The notes beneath the pieces were generated by a model. It saw nothing but the letters and a program-made list of their open reading frames with translations, was not told the DNA's origin and ran no database searches. 64,000 nucleotides of DNA. It comes from Fangia hongkongensis FSC776 = DSM 21703. Its GTDB lineage: Bacteria; Pseudomonadota; Gammaproteobacteria; Francisellales; Francisellaceae. Both the position numbers and the translations under genes were made by a program. The DNA is taken from contig NZ_KB902240.1 of assembly GCF_000379445.1 (NCBI RefSeq), positions 1 to 64,000 on the forward strand. The letters are read 5' to 3'. Shown here in pieces: positions 18,507 through 27,075 of the stretch; position 1 is the first letter of the stretch; each line of letters opens with the position of its first letter.

Positions 18507-19901
18507 ATGACTCGAGGGCATCCTATAAGACTATGGTGGTTTTCAATCATCTATGCGGCCCAAATGTGTGCTTATGGCCTTTTGCTGACAAATTTACTAC
18601 CTTTTGCTCGAGATGCTCTGGCTCTAGGAGAAAACCATGCACTATGGTTTTTTGCAGCCTTTGCTTCTTTATCCTGGATCATTAGCATCATTGGTGGAAT
18701 ATTATGTGATTATATTGGCTTTAAATCCACGGCATTAGTGGGTTTACTCAGTGCCTTTATTAGTTTACAGTTTTTAAGTCATGCCTATAGTACACCCATA
18801 TTATATCTAGGCACTGCTGTATTTATCCTATCACAAGGACTAAGTACAGCAGCGATCTGGTCTTTAGTCAGTCAATGTTACAACAAAAACAGTAAAACAC
18901 GCGCATCAGGCACAACGCTTTTTTACTTGATATTTAATATCGGTGCCTTTTTGGGTATTTTCTCAAGTGGGTTTTGGATGACCTCTATTGGTTATCACAG
19001 TATGTTTTTTTATCTGAGCTTTATTCTTTTAATGGCTTTCATCATATGCCTTTTTATTCGGACAAAAGAAAGAAAGCTCACCTTTCAGACCTATCTACGA
19101 CGCTATAGTATTTTAGTGGTTATCAGCATTCTTCTTATCGCAATCAGCTGTTATTTATTAAACCACCCTTTTATCAATAACTTTCTCATTATCGGATTGA
19201 CCATTCTCTCCATTTTATACCTTTATACTTATGGAAAAATCTCTCATCACAGTAAAAAAACCAATGCATTTATCATACTTTGTGGCATCGCTATCTTCTA
19301 CTATATAGCCTACAGCTGTATGTTTAACCTGTTACCACTTTTTGCTAGATACGCCATGGATCTATCCTTTTTTGGCTTTTTACTACATGAAAACAATATT
19401 GAATTTTTCGATGGCTTTTATGTTATTACTTTGGGAGGTCTGCTTGTTTTACTATGGCGCTATCTTGCATATCGAGATATTCATATTGCACTTTTCAATA
19501 AGTTTTCATTAGGCGTTATCCTTGCAGGACTAGCCTATCTGATCTTTGCTGCTATTATATTCACCGACCTTGAAAGCAAAACATCTGTCTACTGGTTTAT
19601 ACTTTTATTTTTTTTCCTCACTTTAGGTGAGCTTCTTGTTACACCGACAGGTATTGCCATGGTGAACCAGCTTGCCCCTAAAAATAGAGTTGGACTTTAT
19701 ATGGGCGTTTGGACGATTGCCAATGGAATTGCCCCTATATTTGCAGGACTGATCACCGCATTTAACGAGATCAATGGCAACATGCCTTTAGTTACTGTGA
19801 ATCAACACAGCATTATTGTCTTTATAGCGCTTGGTGGTACGGTAATACTCGTTGGCATTATTGCTTATTTTCTATTTCGCCGAAAAATGGCTCAATTTTA
19901 G
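18507..19901 (+). CDS. MFS transporter of the POT (peptide) type
   Basis: A 464-residue membrane protein with 12-14 helices. The segments FYLIFNIGAFLGIFSSGF and GELLVTPTGIAMVNQLAPK followed by GVWTIANG resemble the proton-dependent oligopeptide transporters (DtpA family), where these lie in helices 5 and 10-11. The helix 1 motif ExxER of classical POT members is not apparent (IIYAAQMCAYGLLL instead), so di- and tripeptide uptake is uncertain. It stands alone upstream of the tRNA genes. Start ATG at 18507 has a usable AAAGGA site. Confidence 0.82.
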   Translation: MTRGHPIRLWWFSIIYAAQMCAYGLLLTNLLPFARDALALGENHALWFFAAFASLSWIISIIGGILCDYIGFKSTALVGLLSAFISLQFLSHAYSTPILYLGTAVFILSQGLSTAAIWSLVSQCYNKNSKTRASGTTLFYLIFNIGAFLGIFSSGFWMTSIGYHSMFFYLSFILLMAFIICLFIRTKERKLTFQTYLRRYSILVVISILLIAISCYLLNHPFINNFLIIGLTILSILYLYTYGKISHHSKKTNAFIILCGIAIFYYIAYSCMFNLLPLFARYAMDLSFFGFLLHENNIEFFDGFYVITLGGLLVLLWRYLAYRDIHIALFNKFSLGVILAGLAYLIFAAIIFTDLESKTSVYWFILLFFFLTLGELLVTPTGIAMVNQLAPKNRVGLYMGVWTIANGIAPIFAGLITAFNEINGNMPLVTVNQHSIIVFIALGGTVILVGIIAYFLFRRKMAQF

Positions 19902-19912
19902 AAATCAGAAAC

Positions 19913-19939
19913 AAAAAAGGCTTCCAGTTGGAAGCCTTT
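19913..19939 (-). terminator. Rho-independent terminator of tRNA-Val copy 1
   Basis: Read on the minus strand, AAAGGCTTCC-aact-GGAAGCCTTT is a perfect ten-pair stem followed by a T run. It lies 16 bases beyond the tRNA 3' end. Confidence 0.9.
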
Positions 19940-19954
19940 CTAGTTATTAATCTC

Positions 19955-20030
19955 TGGTGGGTGCTGAGGGGTTCGAACCCCCGACCCTCGCCTTGTAAGG
20001 GCGATGCTCTCCCAGCTGAGCTAAGCACCC
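19955..20030 (-). tRNA. tRNA-Val (anticodon UAC), copy 1
   Basis: A 76-base cloverleaf on the minus strand. The acceptor stem GGGTGCT pairs with AGCACCC, followed by discriminator A and an encoded CCA. The D-arm is AGCTCAGCTGGGAGAGC, the anticodon loop CTTACAA gives UAC, and the T-arm contains GGTTCGAACC. UAC identifies valine. Confidence 0.98.
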
Positions 20031-20142
20031 GAGAACGTGATTGATTATAAGCACTCAGCCTTTAAAGTCAACGACTTTGATGAAATTATTTTGTTTTTGT
20101 TTTGAGTTGTATGACAGCCATACAAATAGTACTTTTACAAAC

Positions 20143-20169
20143 AAAAAAGGCTTCCAATTGGAAGCCTTT
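20143..20169 (-). terminator. Rho-independent terminator of tRNA-Val copy 2
   Basis: Same perfect stem as copy 1 with loop AATT-type change (AAAGGCTTCC-aatt-GGAAGCCTTT on the minus strand) and a T run. Confidence 0.9.
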
Positions 20170-20185
20170 CTAGTTATTCAATCTC

Positions 20186-20261
20186 TGGTGGGTGCTGAGG
20201 GGTTCGAACCCCCGACCCTCGCCTTGTAAGGGCGATGCTCTCCCAGCTGAGCTAAGCACCC
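20186..20261 (-). tRNA. tRNA-Val (anticodon UAC), copy 2
   Basis: Identical in the tRNA body to the copy at 19955-20030, including encoded CCA and UAC anticodon. It has its own terminator, so the two genes are likely either separate units or both within one minus-strand transcript. Confidence 0.98.
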
Positions 20262-20345
20262 GAGAACGTGATTGATTATAAGCACTCAGCCTTTAAAGTC
20301 AACGACTTTAGAAAACTTTTTTATGCCAAAAATATACCACTCTAA

Positions 20346-20555
20346 TTAGTCACCTTGGCGACGTATTTCATCACGTGATATTTCACCATCTGCAATTTCA
20401 CGCAAAGCGACTACTGTTGCCTTATCATTGTCCCAATCAACACGTGGCTCTTCACCACTTAACATTAAATGGCGTGCTCTTTTTGCCGCAAGCACGATTA
20501 ACTCAAAGCGACTGTCAATTTGATCTAAACAATCTTCTACTGTTACACGAGCCAT
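20346..20555 (-). CDS. rpoZ: DNA-directed RNA polymerase omega subunit
   Basis: A 69-residue protein with the conserved omega start [20 protein letters not shown] and the block [15 protein letters not shown], including [11 protein letters not shown]. It helps fold and hold the beta-prime subunit. It is shorter than the 91 residues of E. coli omega, which is usual in low-GC relatives. Upstream of the tRNA block on the same strand and divergent from rsgA; the usual gmk and spoT neighbours are absent. Confidence 0.95.
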   Translation of the reverse strand: MARVTVEDCLDQIDSRFELIVLAAKRARHLMLSGEEPRVDWDNDKATVVALREIADGEISRDEIRRQGD

Positions 20556-20707
20556 ATTTATCTCCAGAAGTTAAAACGATAAGATTTTAGTCGACTTTTA
20601 TATCTTTGCCAAGGGTTTAATCTTTCTATTGTCAGAATAACTATAAAAAATCAGAGGATTCGTATATACTCTCCAATGTCTACAGTAACCTTTTATAACA
20701 GGGATAG

Positions 20708-21706
20708 ATGGCAAAACGAAACCTCACTAAAAATCAAATCCGCACTATTCATAAGAATAAGACAGGCATTAATACAGAGGATCTAATCCTTGGTGATAAT
20801 GAGTGCTTACAACAAGCACTTGTATTATCTCATCAGGGAAAACAAATAAAAGTCGCATTTGAAGACAATACTACCGTGTTATGTCAATTTAGGCAAAACC
20901 TTGGTCATATTGTCGCTGGAGATCGGGTTCAGCTTATTTACAACACACAAACAAAGACAGGGATTATTTGTGAGGTTTTACCGAGAAAAAATGAGCTGAA
21001 GCGTCCATCAAAGCTGTCTAAATCCTATAAAGTTATGGCGGCAAACATTGATCAAATGATTATTATGCTCGCGGTTGAACCTGCCCCTATTGAGCATTAT
21101 ATTGACCGCTACCTTGTCATTGCTGAGCAGATGAATATTAAGCCAATACTACTTATCAATAAATCTGATTTACTTGAGGATGCTAAGAACCGTGCGCAAA
21201 TTGATGCTATTTATACGCTTTATACTCAACTTGGCTATTCAGTTCATTTTTGTTCAGCCCTCAAAAAAGACAACCTCAGTCAAATAAGAGCATTACTAGA
21301 GAACAAAAGCTCCATCTTTGTAGGACAATCTGGTGTGGGTAAATCTGAAATGCTAAATGCCTTATTTGATAATAAAATGACTGAGACTGGCAATATCTCT
21401 CAGCAAAATAAAAGAGGCAAGCATACCACAACGACAGCAACACTATATCACCTTGATCAAAAAAGCTCCATCATTGACTCCCCCGGCATTCGAGAGTTTG
21501 GCATTTGGCACTTAGATGCTGAGGAGATTTTCTCTGGCTTTATTGAATTTCGCCAATATATTGGCCAGTGTAAATTTCGAAATTGCCAACATTTTGAAAA
21601 CACCAAAGGCTGTGCGCTCAATCAGGCACTTGATAGTAACAGCATCACCAAGGCACGATTTAACAACTATCACCGTCTTATTTATGAAATGAATGCCACC
21701 TCATAA
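20708..21706 (+). CDS. rsgA: Small ribosomal subunit biogenesis GTPase RsgA
   Basis: A 332-residue circularly permuted GTPase that tests the decoding centre of immature 30S subunits. An OB fold covers the N-terminus. The G motifs appear in permuted order: INKSDLLE (G4), GQSGVGKSEML (G1), TTTTATL (G2) and DSPGIREFG (G3). The C-terminal zinc site is CKFRNCQHFENTKGC. Lysine-rich N-terminal residues (MAKRNLTKNQ) are typical. Single gene, divergent from rpoZ. Confidence 0.96.
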   Translation: MAKRNLTKNQIRTIHKNKTGINTEDLILGDNECLQQALVLSHQGKQIKVAFEDNTTVLCQFRQNLGHIVAGDRVQLIYNTQTKTGIICEVLPRKNELKRPSKLSKSYKVMAANIDQMIIMLAVEPAPIEHYIDRYLVIAEQMNIKPILLINKSDLLEDAKNRAQIDAIYTLYTQLGYSVHFCSALKKDNLSQIRALLENKSSIFVGQSGVGKSEMLNALFDNKMTETGNISQQNKRGKHTTTTATLYHLDQKSSIIDSPGIREFGIWHLDAEEIFSGFIEFRQYIGQCKFRNCQHFENTKGCALNQALDSNSITKARFNNYHRLIYEMNATS

Positions 21707-21789
21707 AAGCAATACCGCTACACAATTTTAATGCATTCTATTATGGGGGGTTATATAATACGCTCGTTTATTAAATATAGAGATCGCTA

Positions 21790-23004
21790 ATGAATCGTTC
21801 ACTTTATATCATTTCTTTGGGTATGCTCTTTAGCATCAGCAGTCAGTTTGCATTTTCTGCTGAATTTACCTGCTCTAATAGTTTATTAAAAACGCCAATT
21901 ATGCCTTTTAAAGAAAGCCATAGCCTTAATTTCACCAACTGGGCTGATTATATGTCCCCAGATTTAATTCCCTGCTTTCGCAAATTAAGTCACACCAATG
22001 TGCGCTTAAGTTATACAACAGATGATAATATGACGCGTGCCAAGGTAATGACTGGTGCCTCAGGCTTTGATGTTATTGAGCAAGGGGCGCTTTACCTCCC
22101 AAGTGAAATTCAATCAGGTGCACTCGTGAAGCTTGATAAGACTAAACTGCCGAATTGGAAATATCGCAATAAAGCCATTTATGAGAAAATCTCTCAAATC
22201 AATGACCCCGGTAACAACTATGCAATTGTTTACTCTTATGGCACAACGGGTATTGCTTATAATCAAAAAGCTGTTGATCGTGCTTTTAAGATGCCAAAAG
22301 GAAAACATGTCATTCCAGATAGTTGGAAATATCTATTTAATGACAAATATTTAAAAACACTTTCTCATTGCGGTGTATCGCTTCTTGATGAACCTGAGCA
22401 AGTGTTTGGCAATTATTTTTATTACAAAGGTATCAACCCAAACACCACCAGTAAAGCAGAGTATGAAAAAGCAGCGCTTTATTTAATCCACCATGTGCGG
22501 CCTTATATAAAATATTTTGACAGTAACAAGTATCAAAATGATTTTACAGCAGGGAACCTTTGCGTGGTGATGGGGTACTCTGGTGATGTTGTGCGATCGG
22601 TTGAGCGCGCTAAAATCATCAATCCAAAACTAGCGCTCAAATATGTACTACCAAAAGAAGGCACGAATATTTGGTTTGATATGTTAATGATTCCAAAAGG
22701 CGCTAAGAATCTTGATGCGGCTTATCGCTTTTTAAACTTCAATATGGAGCCCTATGTTAGTGCGATGAACAGCAACTACATTTATCAACCAAATGGCGTT
22801 ATTGATAATAGACAATATTTAAATACGCTGTTTAAAGATCCAAATATTAATCCAACTCAGAAGATGATTAAGAAAATGTATGTTTTGAATATACACCCAC
22901 CTAAATTTCAGGCCTTCGTCAGTAAAATGTGGATGTATGTGAAATATGGCATTGATTTCACACCTCAATATATCGACAACAAAAAAGAGAAGCCAAAGCC
23001 TTAA
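21790..23004 (+). CDS. Polyamine-type periplasmic substrate-binding protein (PotF/PotD-like)
   Basis: A 404-residue secreted protein with a Sec signal peptide (hydrophobic LGMLFSISSQFAF, cleavage near FSA-EF). After it, LNFTNWADYMSPDLI is the typical first lobe motif of spermidine/putrescine-binding proteins, and GFDVIEQGALYLPSEIQSG and SYGTTGIAYNQKAV follow as in PotF. It should bind a polyamine and present it to an ABC permease, but no potG/H/I genes adjoin it. The gene is convergent with fbpC three bases away. Another organic cation as ligand is possible. Confidence 0.88.
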   Translation: MNRSLYIISLGMLFSISSQFAFSAEFTCSNSLLKTPIMPFKESHSLNFTNWADYMSPDLIPCFRKLSHTNVRLSYTTDDNMTRAKVMTGASGFDVIEQGALYLPSEIQSGALVKLDKTKLPNWKYRNKAIYEKISQINDPGNNYAIVYSYGTTGIAYNQKAVDRAFKMPKGKHVIPDSWKYLFNDKYLKTLSHCGVSLLDEPEQVFGNYFYYKGINPNTTSKAEYEKAALYLIHHVRPYIKYFDSNKYQNDFTAGNLCVVMGYSGDVVRSVERAKIINPKLALKYVLPKEGTNIWFDMLMIPKGAKNLDAAYRFLNFNMEPYVSAMNSNYIYQPNGVIDNRQYLNTLFKDPNINPTQKMIKKMYVLNIHPPKFQAFVSKMWMYVKYGIDFTPQYIDNKKEKPKP

Positions 23005-23007
23005 AAT

Positions 23008-24054
23008 CTATACTGGATAATATAGAAGCTTCCCACAGTGAAAGCTAAAGAAAACGCTCTCTCCTTGCTGATAACTTCGATGACTCAATGCCACTAATAG
23101 CGTATCGTTAGAGCGAATGGTTATTTCAAAGCTAGAGCCTAAAAAAACACTTGAAATGACTTTAGCTGTTTTCAGATCGCTATTTTTTGCTAAATTGTTC
23201 TCTTTGGGGAAAATCTCAACCACATCATAACGGATGAAAACCTGATAATTCCCCACTTGCCAATGACTATTAGGATATGCAAAATTGCCTAACGCTGTTT
23301 TAAGCACGCAGCCATCAAAGCTCGCGTTAAGTACCGTGCCTTTTGAAAGCAGTTTTGCAGCTTCTAAGGAAAGGGGTGATTTATAAAGCGCCTCTGGAGC
23401 GTCAATTTGCAGCATTTTTCCATTTTCCATAATGGCCACTTTATCACCAAAACAAAATGCTTCCTCTTTGGCATGTGTGACTAAGATACTTGTGATATTA
23501 CGTGATTGCAGTAATGCTTTTGTCTCATGCATTAGCTCATATCGAATCGCAACATCAATATTTGAAAATGGCTCATCTAAAAGCATAAGCTTCGGCGATA
23601 TCGCTAATGATCTTGCAATGGCAACACGCTGTTTTTGTCCACCTGATAATTGATATGGATAGCGCTTAGCATAGCTTTCAGGGAGTTTCACCAAATCCAG
23701 CATCTCTTTAACAATACTACGACGAGATGACCTTGAATGATCAAAAAGACCGAAGGCAATATTATCAAACAGGTTTAAATGCGGAAAAAGTGCATAGTCT
23801 TGAAAAATCATGGCAATATTTCTTTTCTCTGCTGGCATATTATATTTCCCATGTACATATAACAGCTGGCTCTCAAGTGTAATCTCACCATTACTTGGCA
23901 ACTCCACCCCTGCTATGCACCTTAAGGTAGTACTTTTACCACAGCCACTTTTACCTAAAAGCGCAAGCGATTGTCCTTTCTCCAGTTCAAATGACATTGA
24001 TTGTAAAATGTTATTCTTTGCGATTGTACAATCTAAATCCTTTACTTGTAGCAT
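23008..24054 (-). CDS. fbpC: Ferric iron ABC transporter ATP-binding protein
   Basis: A 348-residue cytoplasmic ATPase. Walker A is LLGKSGCGKSTT, the Q-loop DYALFPHLNL, the signature LSGGQKQRVAIARSL and Walker B KLMLLDEPFSN. After residue ~230 comes a beta-rich TOBE/regulatory domain, as in FbpC, MalK and PotA. With FbpB and FbpA immediately upstream on the same strand it energises periplasmic Fe(III) import. Confidence 0.93.
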   Translation of the reverse strand: MLQVKDLDCTIAKNNILQSMSFELEKGQSLALLGKSGCGKSTTLRCIAGVELPSNGEITLESQLLYVHGKYNMPAEKRNIAMIFQDYALFPHLNLFDNIAFGLFDHSRSSRRSIVKEMLDLVKLPESYAKRYPYQLSGGQKQRVAIARSLAISPKLMLLDEPFSNIDVAIRYELMHETKALLQSRNITSILVTHAKEEAFCFGDKVAIMENGKMLQIDAPEALYKSPLSLEAAKLLSKGTVLNASFDGCVLKTALGNFAYPNSHWQVGNYQVFIRYDVVEIFPKENNLAKNSDLKTAKVISSVFLGSSFEITIRSNDTLLVALSHRSYQQGESVFFSFHCGKLLYYPV

Positions 24055-24073
24055 GCTATACCATGACCTATTT

Positions 24074-25693
24074 TTACTGTTCAGTTTTATTGTTCAAAAG
24101 CCTGTTGATCCACAATAGTGGCACAAGACTTAACAATGTAATTAATAATGCACCTAATGATGCCTGCTCGATCATTTCATCTGACATATATTGAAATACA
24201 TACGTTGACAGCATCTCAAAGTTAAATGGTCTTAGAATTAAAGCCGCGGGAAGCTCTTTAATGACTTCAATAAAGATAAGAATAAATGCAGCAATCAAAG
24301 CTGTTTTCATAAGGGGAAAATGCACAGATAAGAACATTCTTAAGGGACTGTGTCTCAACATAGTCGCTGCATTATCAATACTGGATGGAATATTCTCAAG
24401 CCTAGATGAAAAAGTATTATTTGAGATGGCAAGAAAACGTACCACAAAGGCAAAACTAATTGCAAAGACGCTCCCACTTAATATCAAACCGACCTCAGCG
24501 TTGAAAAGAAACATTGTGATATCATTTATTAAATAATCTATTTTTGTCAGTAGAATCAAAACACCAATTGCCAACACCACACCCGGCACTGCATAGCCAA
24601 AGTTAGAGAGATGCTGAGATATCACAAGCATTTGCTTTTTAGCATAACGAGAGAGTATTGTGATCAATAAAGAAATAAGAATACAAGCAACCGAAACAAT
24701 ACATGCAATTAAAAAGCTATAGAGACTAATTTCGATAAAACGCGGTGTGAAGGCACTTTTGAAATATACAAAGGCATAATATACAAGCTGAATAAATGGC
24801 AGCAAAAATGCCAGTAAAAATAAAACAAGGCAAAATAAAAATACCAGATATTTTTTATATCCTACCAGCCTCTTCTTTGCAGAGCTCAATTGATTGGCAA
24901 GCGCTGTTAGCTCTTTTTTATGTGATTGCTTTTCTAGCCAAATAAAACACATAATCACAACTAATAACACAAGTGCAATTTTTGCTGCACTTGAAAGCGA
25001 GCCTAAATTAAGCCATGTATCATAAATAGCAGTTGTTAGCGTTTGCACAGCAAAATACTGAACTGCACCAAAATCTGACAAACTTTCCATAGCGATAAGT
25101 GAGATTCCAGCAATAATAGCAGGCCAACAAAGCGGCAATGAAATTTTTAAAAATCGGCGCATTGGCGAGGCTTTTAAGAGCATCGCTGCTTGCTCATATT
25201 GCCTTGTTTGACAGCTAAAAGCAGTTTTTGCCAATAAGAATAAATAAGGGTATAAACTAAGGGCTAAGACAAATATGGCGCCACCGATACTGCGAATACT
25301 AAAAAACCAATAATCACTCTGATTTTGCCATCCAAACAAATATCTTACTAAAGATTGCACCGGTCCTGTATAATCAAACCAATCGATATACAAATACGCC
25401 ATCACATAAGATGGCAGCGCCAGTGGTAACATTAAAAGCCAAGAGAAATAGCGTGCCATTGGAAAGTGATAGCGTGCTACAAACCATGCTGCTGGAATAG
25501 CAAATAAGCTACTTAACACCACCACCCCAATGGTTAAAATAACTGAGTTGGTAATATAGCTAAATAAAACTGTCTCATAAATGTGCCTAAAGCCAGAATC
25601 GCTGTAACTAACAGCCTCAATAATCAGCTCTGCAATCGGCAATAAACAAATAATGACAATAATATAAACAAAGTATCGCCCTGAAAAACGCAT
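24074..25693 (-). CDS. fbpB: Ferric iron ABC transporter permease
   Basis: A 539-residue inner-membrane protein with about 12 helices and two copies of the binding-protein-dependent permease fold, as usual for FbpB. The cytoplasmic EAA-type loops are EQAAMLLKASPMRRFLKISLP in the first half and DNAATMLRHSPLRMF in the second, which dock on FbpC. Spacing to fbpA is 13 bases and to fbpC 19 bases, so the three genes are one operon. Confidence 0.94.
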   Translation of the reverse strand: MRFSGRYFVYIIVIICLLPIAELIIEAVSYSDSGFRHIYETVLFSYITNSVILTIGVVVLSSLFAIPAAWFVARYHFPMARYFSWLLMLPLALPSYVMAYLYIDWFDYTGPVQSLVRYLFGWQNQSDYWFFSIRSIGGAIFVLALSLYPYLFLLAKTAFSCQTRQYEQAAMLLKASPMRRFLKISLPLCWPAIIAGISLIAMESLSDFGAVQYFAVQTLTTAIYDTWLNLGSLSSAAKIALVLLVVIMCFIWLEKQSHKKELTALANQLSSAKKRLVGYKKYLVFLFCLVLFLLAFLLPFIQLVYYAFVYFKSAFTPRFIEISLYSFLIACIVSVACILISLLITILSRYAKKQMLVISQHLSNFGYAVPGVVLAIGVLILLTKIDYLINDITMFLFNAEVGLILSGSVFAISFAFVVRFLAISNNTFSSRLENIPSSIDNAATMLRHSPLRMFLSVHFPLMKTALIAAFILIFIEVIKELPAALILRPFNFEMLSTYVFQYMSDEMIEQASLGALLITLLSLVPLLWINRLLNNKTEQ

Positions 25694-25706
25694 TTACTAT
25701 CGCTCT

Positions 25707-26738
25707 TTATGGCATATCAAAACGTGTTTCATCGACAAGTTTGAGTGCAAGCGCTCTATTTTTAGCGACCTCAGTTAACGACACTTCATCAATTTTATAC
25801 TCGCCCCATGAAGCCACAAGCTCAGAAGGCGCAACCGCATGATTCACAGGATATTCCATATTCAACTCTGCATACATTCTTTGCGCCTTTTCACTCGATA
25901 AATACTCCATCAATTGAACCGCATTTTCTCTATTAGGTGCATATTTTGCCAGAAGCATTGCAGAGACATTAACATGTGTTCCTCGACCTTTTTGATTCGG
26001 AAACACAATTTTTACTGCCTCGGCCCAGCTTTTTTGATTTGGATCCTGCAGCATTTTCCCATAGTAATAACTATTACCAAGTGAATACTCACATAAGCCC
26101 TCTTTTATCGCCCGTACTTGCGCACGATCGTTTCCTTGTGGCTTACGTGCTAAGTTTTCTTTTAGGGCAATCAGCCATTTTTTGGTTTCAACTTCACCAT
26201 GGTGGGTAATCATCGATGCAATAAGGGCAATGTTGTAAGGATGCTTCGCGCTTCGCATACAAACCTTGCCTTTGTACTCTTTTAAGGCCAACTGCTCATA
26301 GGAAAGTGCCTCTGTATCGGCAAGCTCTTTTTTGACAAAAAAGCTCCTTGCTCTTGTTGTTAATGCAAACCACCTTCCTTCAGTATCTCTTAGAGACTGA
26401 GGAACATTCTCATTGATTATTTCCGAGTCAAGCGATTGCACAAGCCCCCTATCCACAAACTCCATCACCCTTGAGATATCAACCGTTAAAATCACATCAG
26501 CAGGAGAATAACGCCCCTCTCTTGCCACGCGCTCTTCTAAACCTTTATCAGAGAAAATAACATTGACCTTTACGCCTGTGTCTTTTTCAAACGCTTTTAA
26601 AATAGGATTGATTAAAAATGGCTGGCGGTATGAGTAAACATTTACCTCCATTGATCTTTTATTTTCAGCATACACAATGCCAAATGAGCAGATAAGTGAA
26701 ATAAATAACGCAAATCTAGTTGTAAAATATTGATACAC
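25707..26738 (-). CDS. fbpA: Periplasmic ferric iron-binding protein
   Basis: A 343-residue secreted protein with a signal peptide ending GIVYA-ENK. It belongs to the FbpA/FutA class: VNVYSYRQPFLINPILKAF at the start and the paired tyrosines in LGNSYYYGKML, which bind Fe(III) in this class. It captures iron and hands it to FbpB/FbpC. The start is GTG at 26738 with AGGAG six bases upstream. A strong Fur site covers its promoter, so expression should rise when iron is low. Confidence 0.94.
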   Translation of the reverse strand: MYQYFTTRFALFISLICSFGIVYAENKRSMEVNVYSYRQPFLINPILKAFEKDTGVKVNVIFSDKGLEERVAREGRYSPADVILTVDISRVMEFVDRGLVQSLDSEIINENVPQSLRDTEGRWFALTTRARSFFVKKELADTEALSYEQLALKEYKGKVCMRSAKHPYNIALIASMITHHGEVETKKWLIALKENLARKPQGNDRAQVRAIKEGLCEYSLGNSYYYGKMLQDPNQKSWAEAVKIVFPNQKGRGTHVNVSAMLLAKYAPNRENAVQLMEYLSSEKAQRMYAELNMEYPVNHAVAPSELVASWGEYKIDEVSLTEVAKNRALALKLVDETRFDMP

Positions 26739-26778
26739 AAACGCTCCTGTATAATGAGTTAAATTTCATACAAAATGG

Positions 26779-26806
26779 ATTATATGAAAATGATAGTTAT
26801 TATCAA
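26779..26806 (-). promoter_or_regulatory. Promoter of fbpABC
   Basis: On the minus strand TTGATA (26806-26801) and TATAAT (26784-26779) are separated by 16 bases and directed toward fbpA, whose start is 40 bases downstream. The -10 is a perfect consensus. Confidence 0.75.
26786..26804. promoter_or_regulatory. Fur operator of fbpABC
   Basis: GAAAATGATAGTTATTATC matches the classical Fur consensus GATAATGATAATCATTATC at 16 of 19 positions. It covers the -35 and the spacer of the fbpA promoter, a position where iron-loaded Fur would block RNA polymerase. Confidence 0.85.
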
Positions 26807-26945
26807 TATTTTATAGCAAATGAGTAAATCCCATCTATTTTTATGCTTAATGGTTTGCAAACATTTCACTACTTATGAATAACCTCACCAAAATCTCCTG
26901 CATGATAGCTCTGGATGATTTGATTTTTTCAATTTCTTTTTTTAG

Positions 26946-27074
26946 AACTTAGAAAACCCACCTGAAAAACGCACGCTATATGCGCTTTATCATAGAGAAA
27001 AAAATATGTTAGATAGAAAAATCACGACGTTTTTAGATGAAATGAAAGCTTATTTAGTCAATGAGTCTTCTTAG
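26946..27074 (+). pseudogene. C-terminal remnant of a LysR-type transcriptional regulator
   Basis: An open frame bounded upstream by a stop reads NLENPPEKRTLYALYHREKN and continues MLDRKITTFLDEMKAYLVNESS. This is the characteristic end of LysR regulators: PP-x-x-R-x-LYA-x-Y, then the K-(I/V)-x-x-F-(L/I)-D helix. The DNA-binding domain and most of the effector domain are gone and there is no plausible start, so it is a relic. It sits tail-to-tail with rbsB. The 200 bases before it (26740-26945) hold the fbpA promoter and no other recognisable gene. Confidence 0.72.
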
Positions 27075-27075
27075 T

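Larger units (their letters stand above)
19911..20078. repeat. Tandem segment carrying tRNA-Val, copy 1
   Basis: This block (terminator, tRNA-Val and 5' flank ending CAACGACTTT) is nearly identical to 20141-20309. The copies differ by one substitution in the terminator loop and one inserted base. They are separated by about 60 bases. The arrangement shows a recent segmental duplication of a complete tRNA transcription unit. Confidence 0.9.
20141..20309. repeat. Tandem segment carrying tRNA-Val, copy 2
   Basis: Second copy of the block described at 19911-20078, with the same terminator, tRNA and 5' flank. The divergence between copies lies outside the tRNA body. Confidence 0.9.

Noticed and set aside
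20041-20229. 62-codon plus-strand frame ending GAEGFEPPTLAL
   Set aside because: It runs antisense through tRNA-Val copy 2. This peptide ending is a well-known false protein from tRNA complements.
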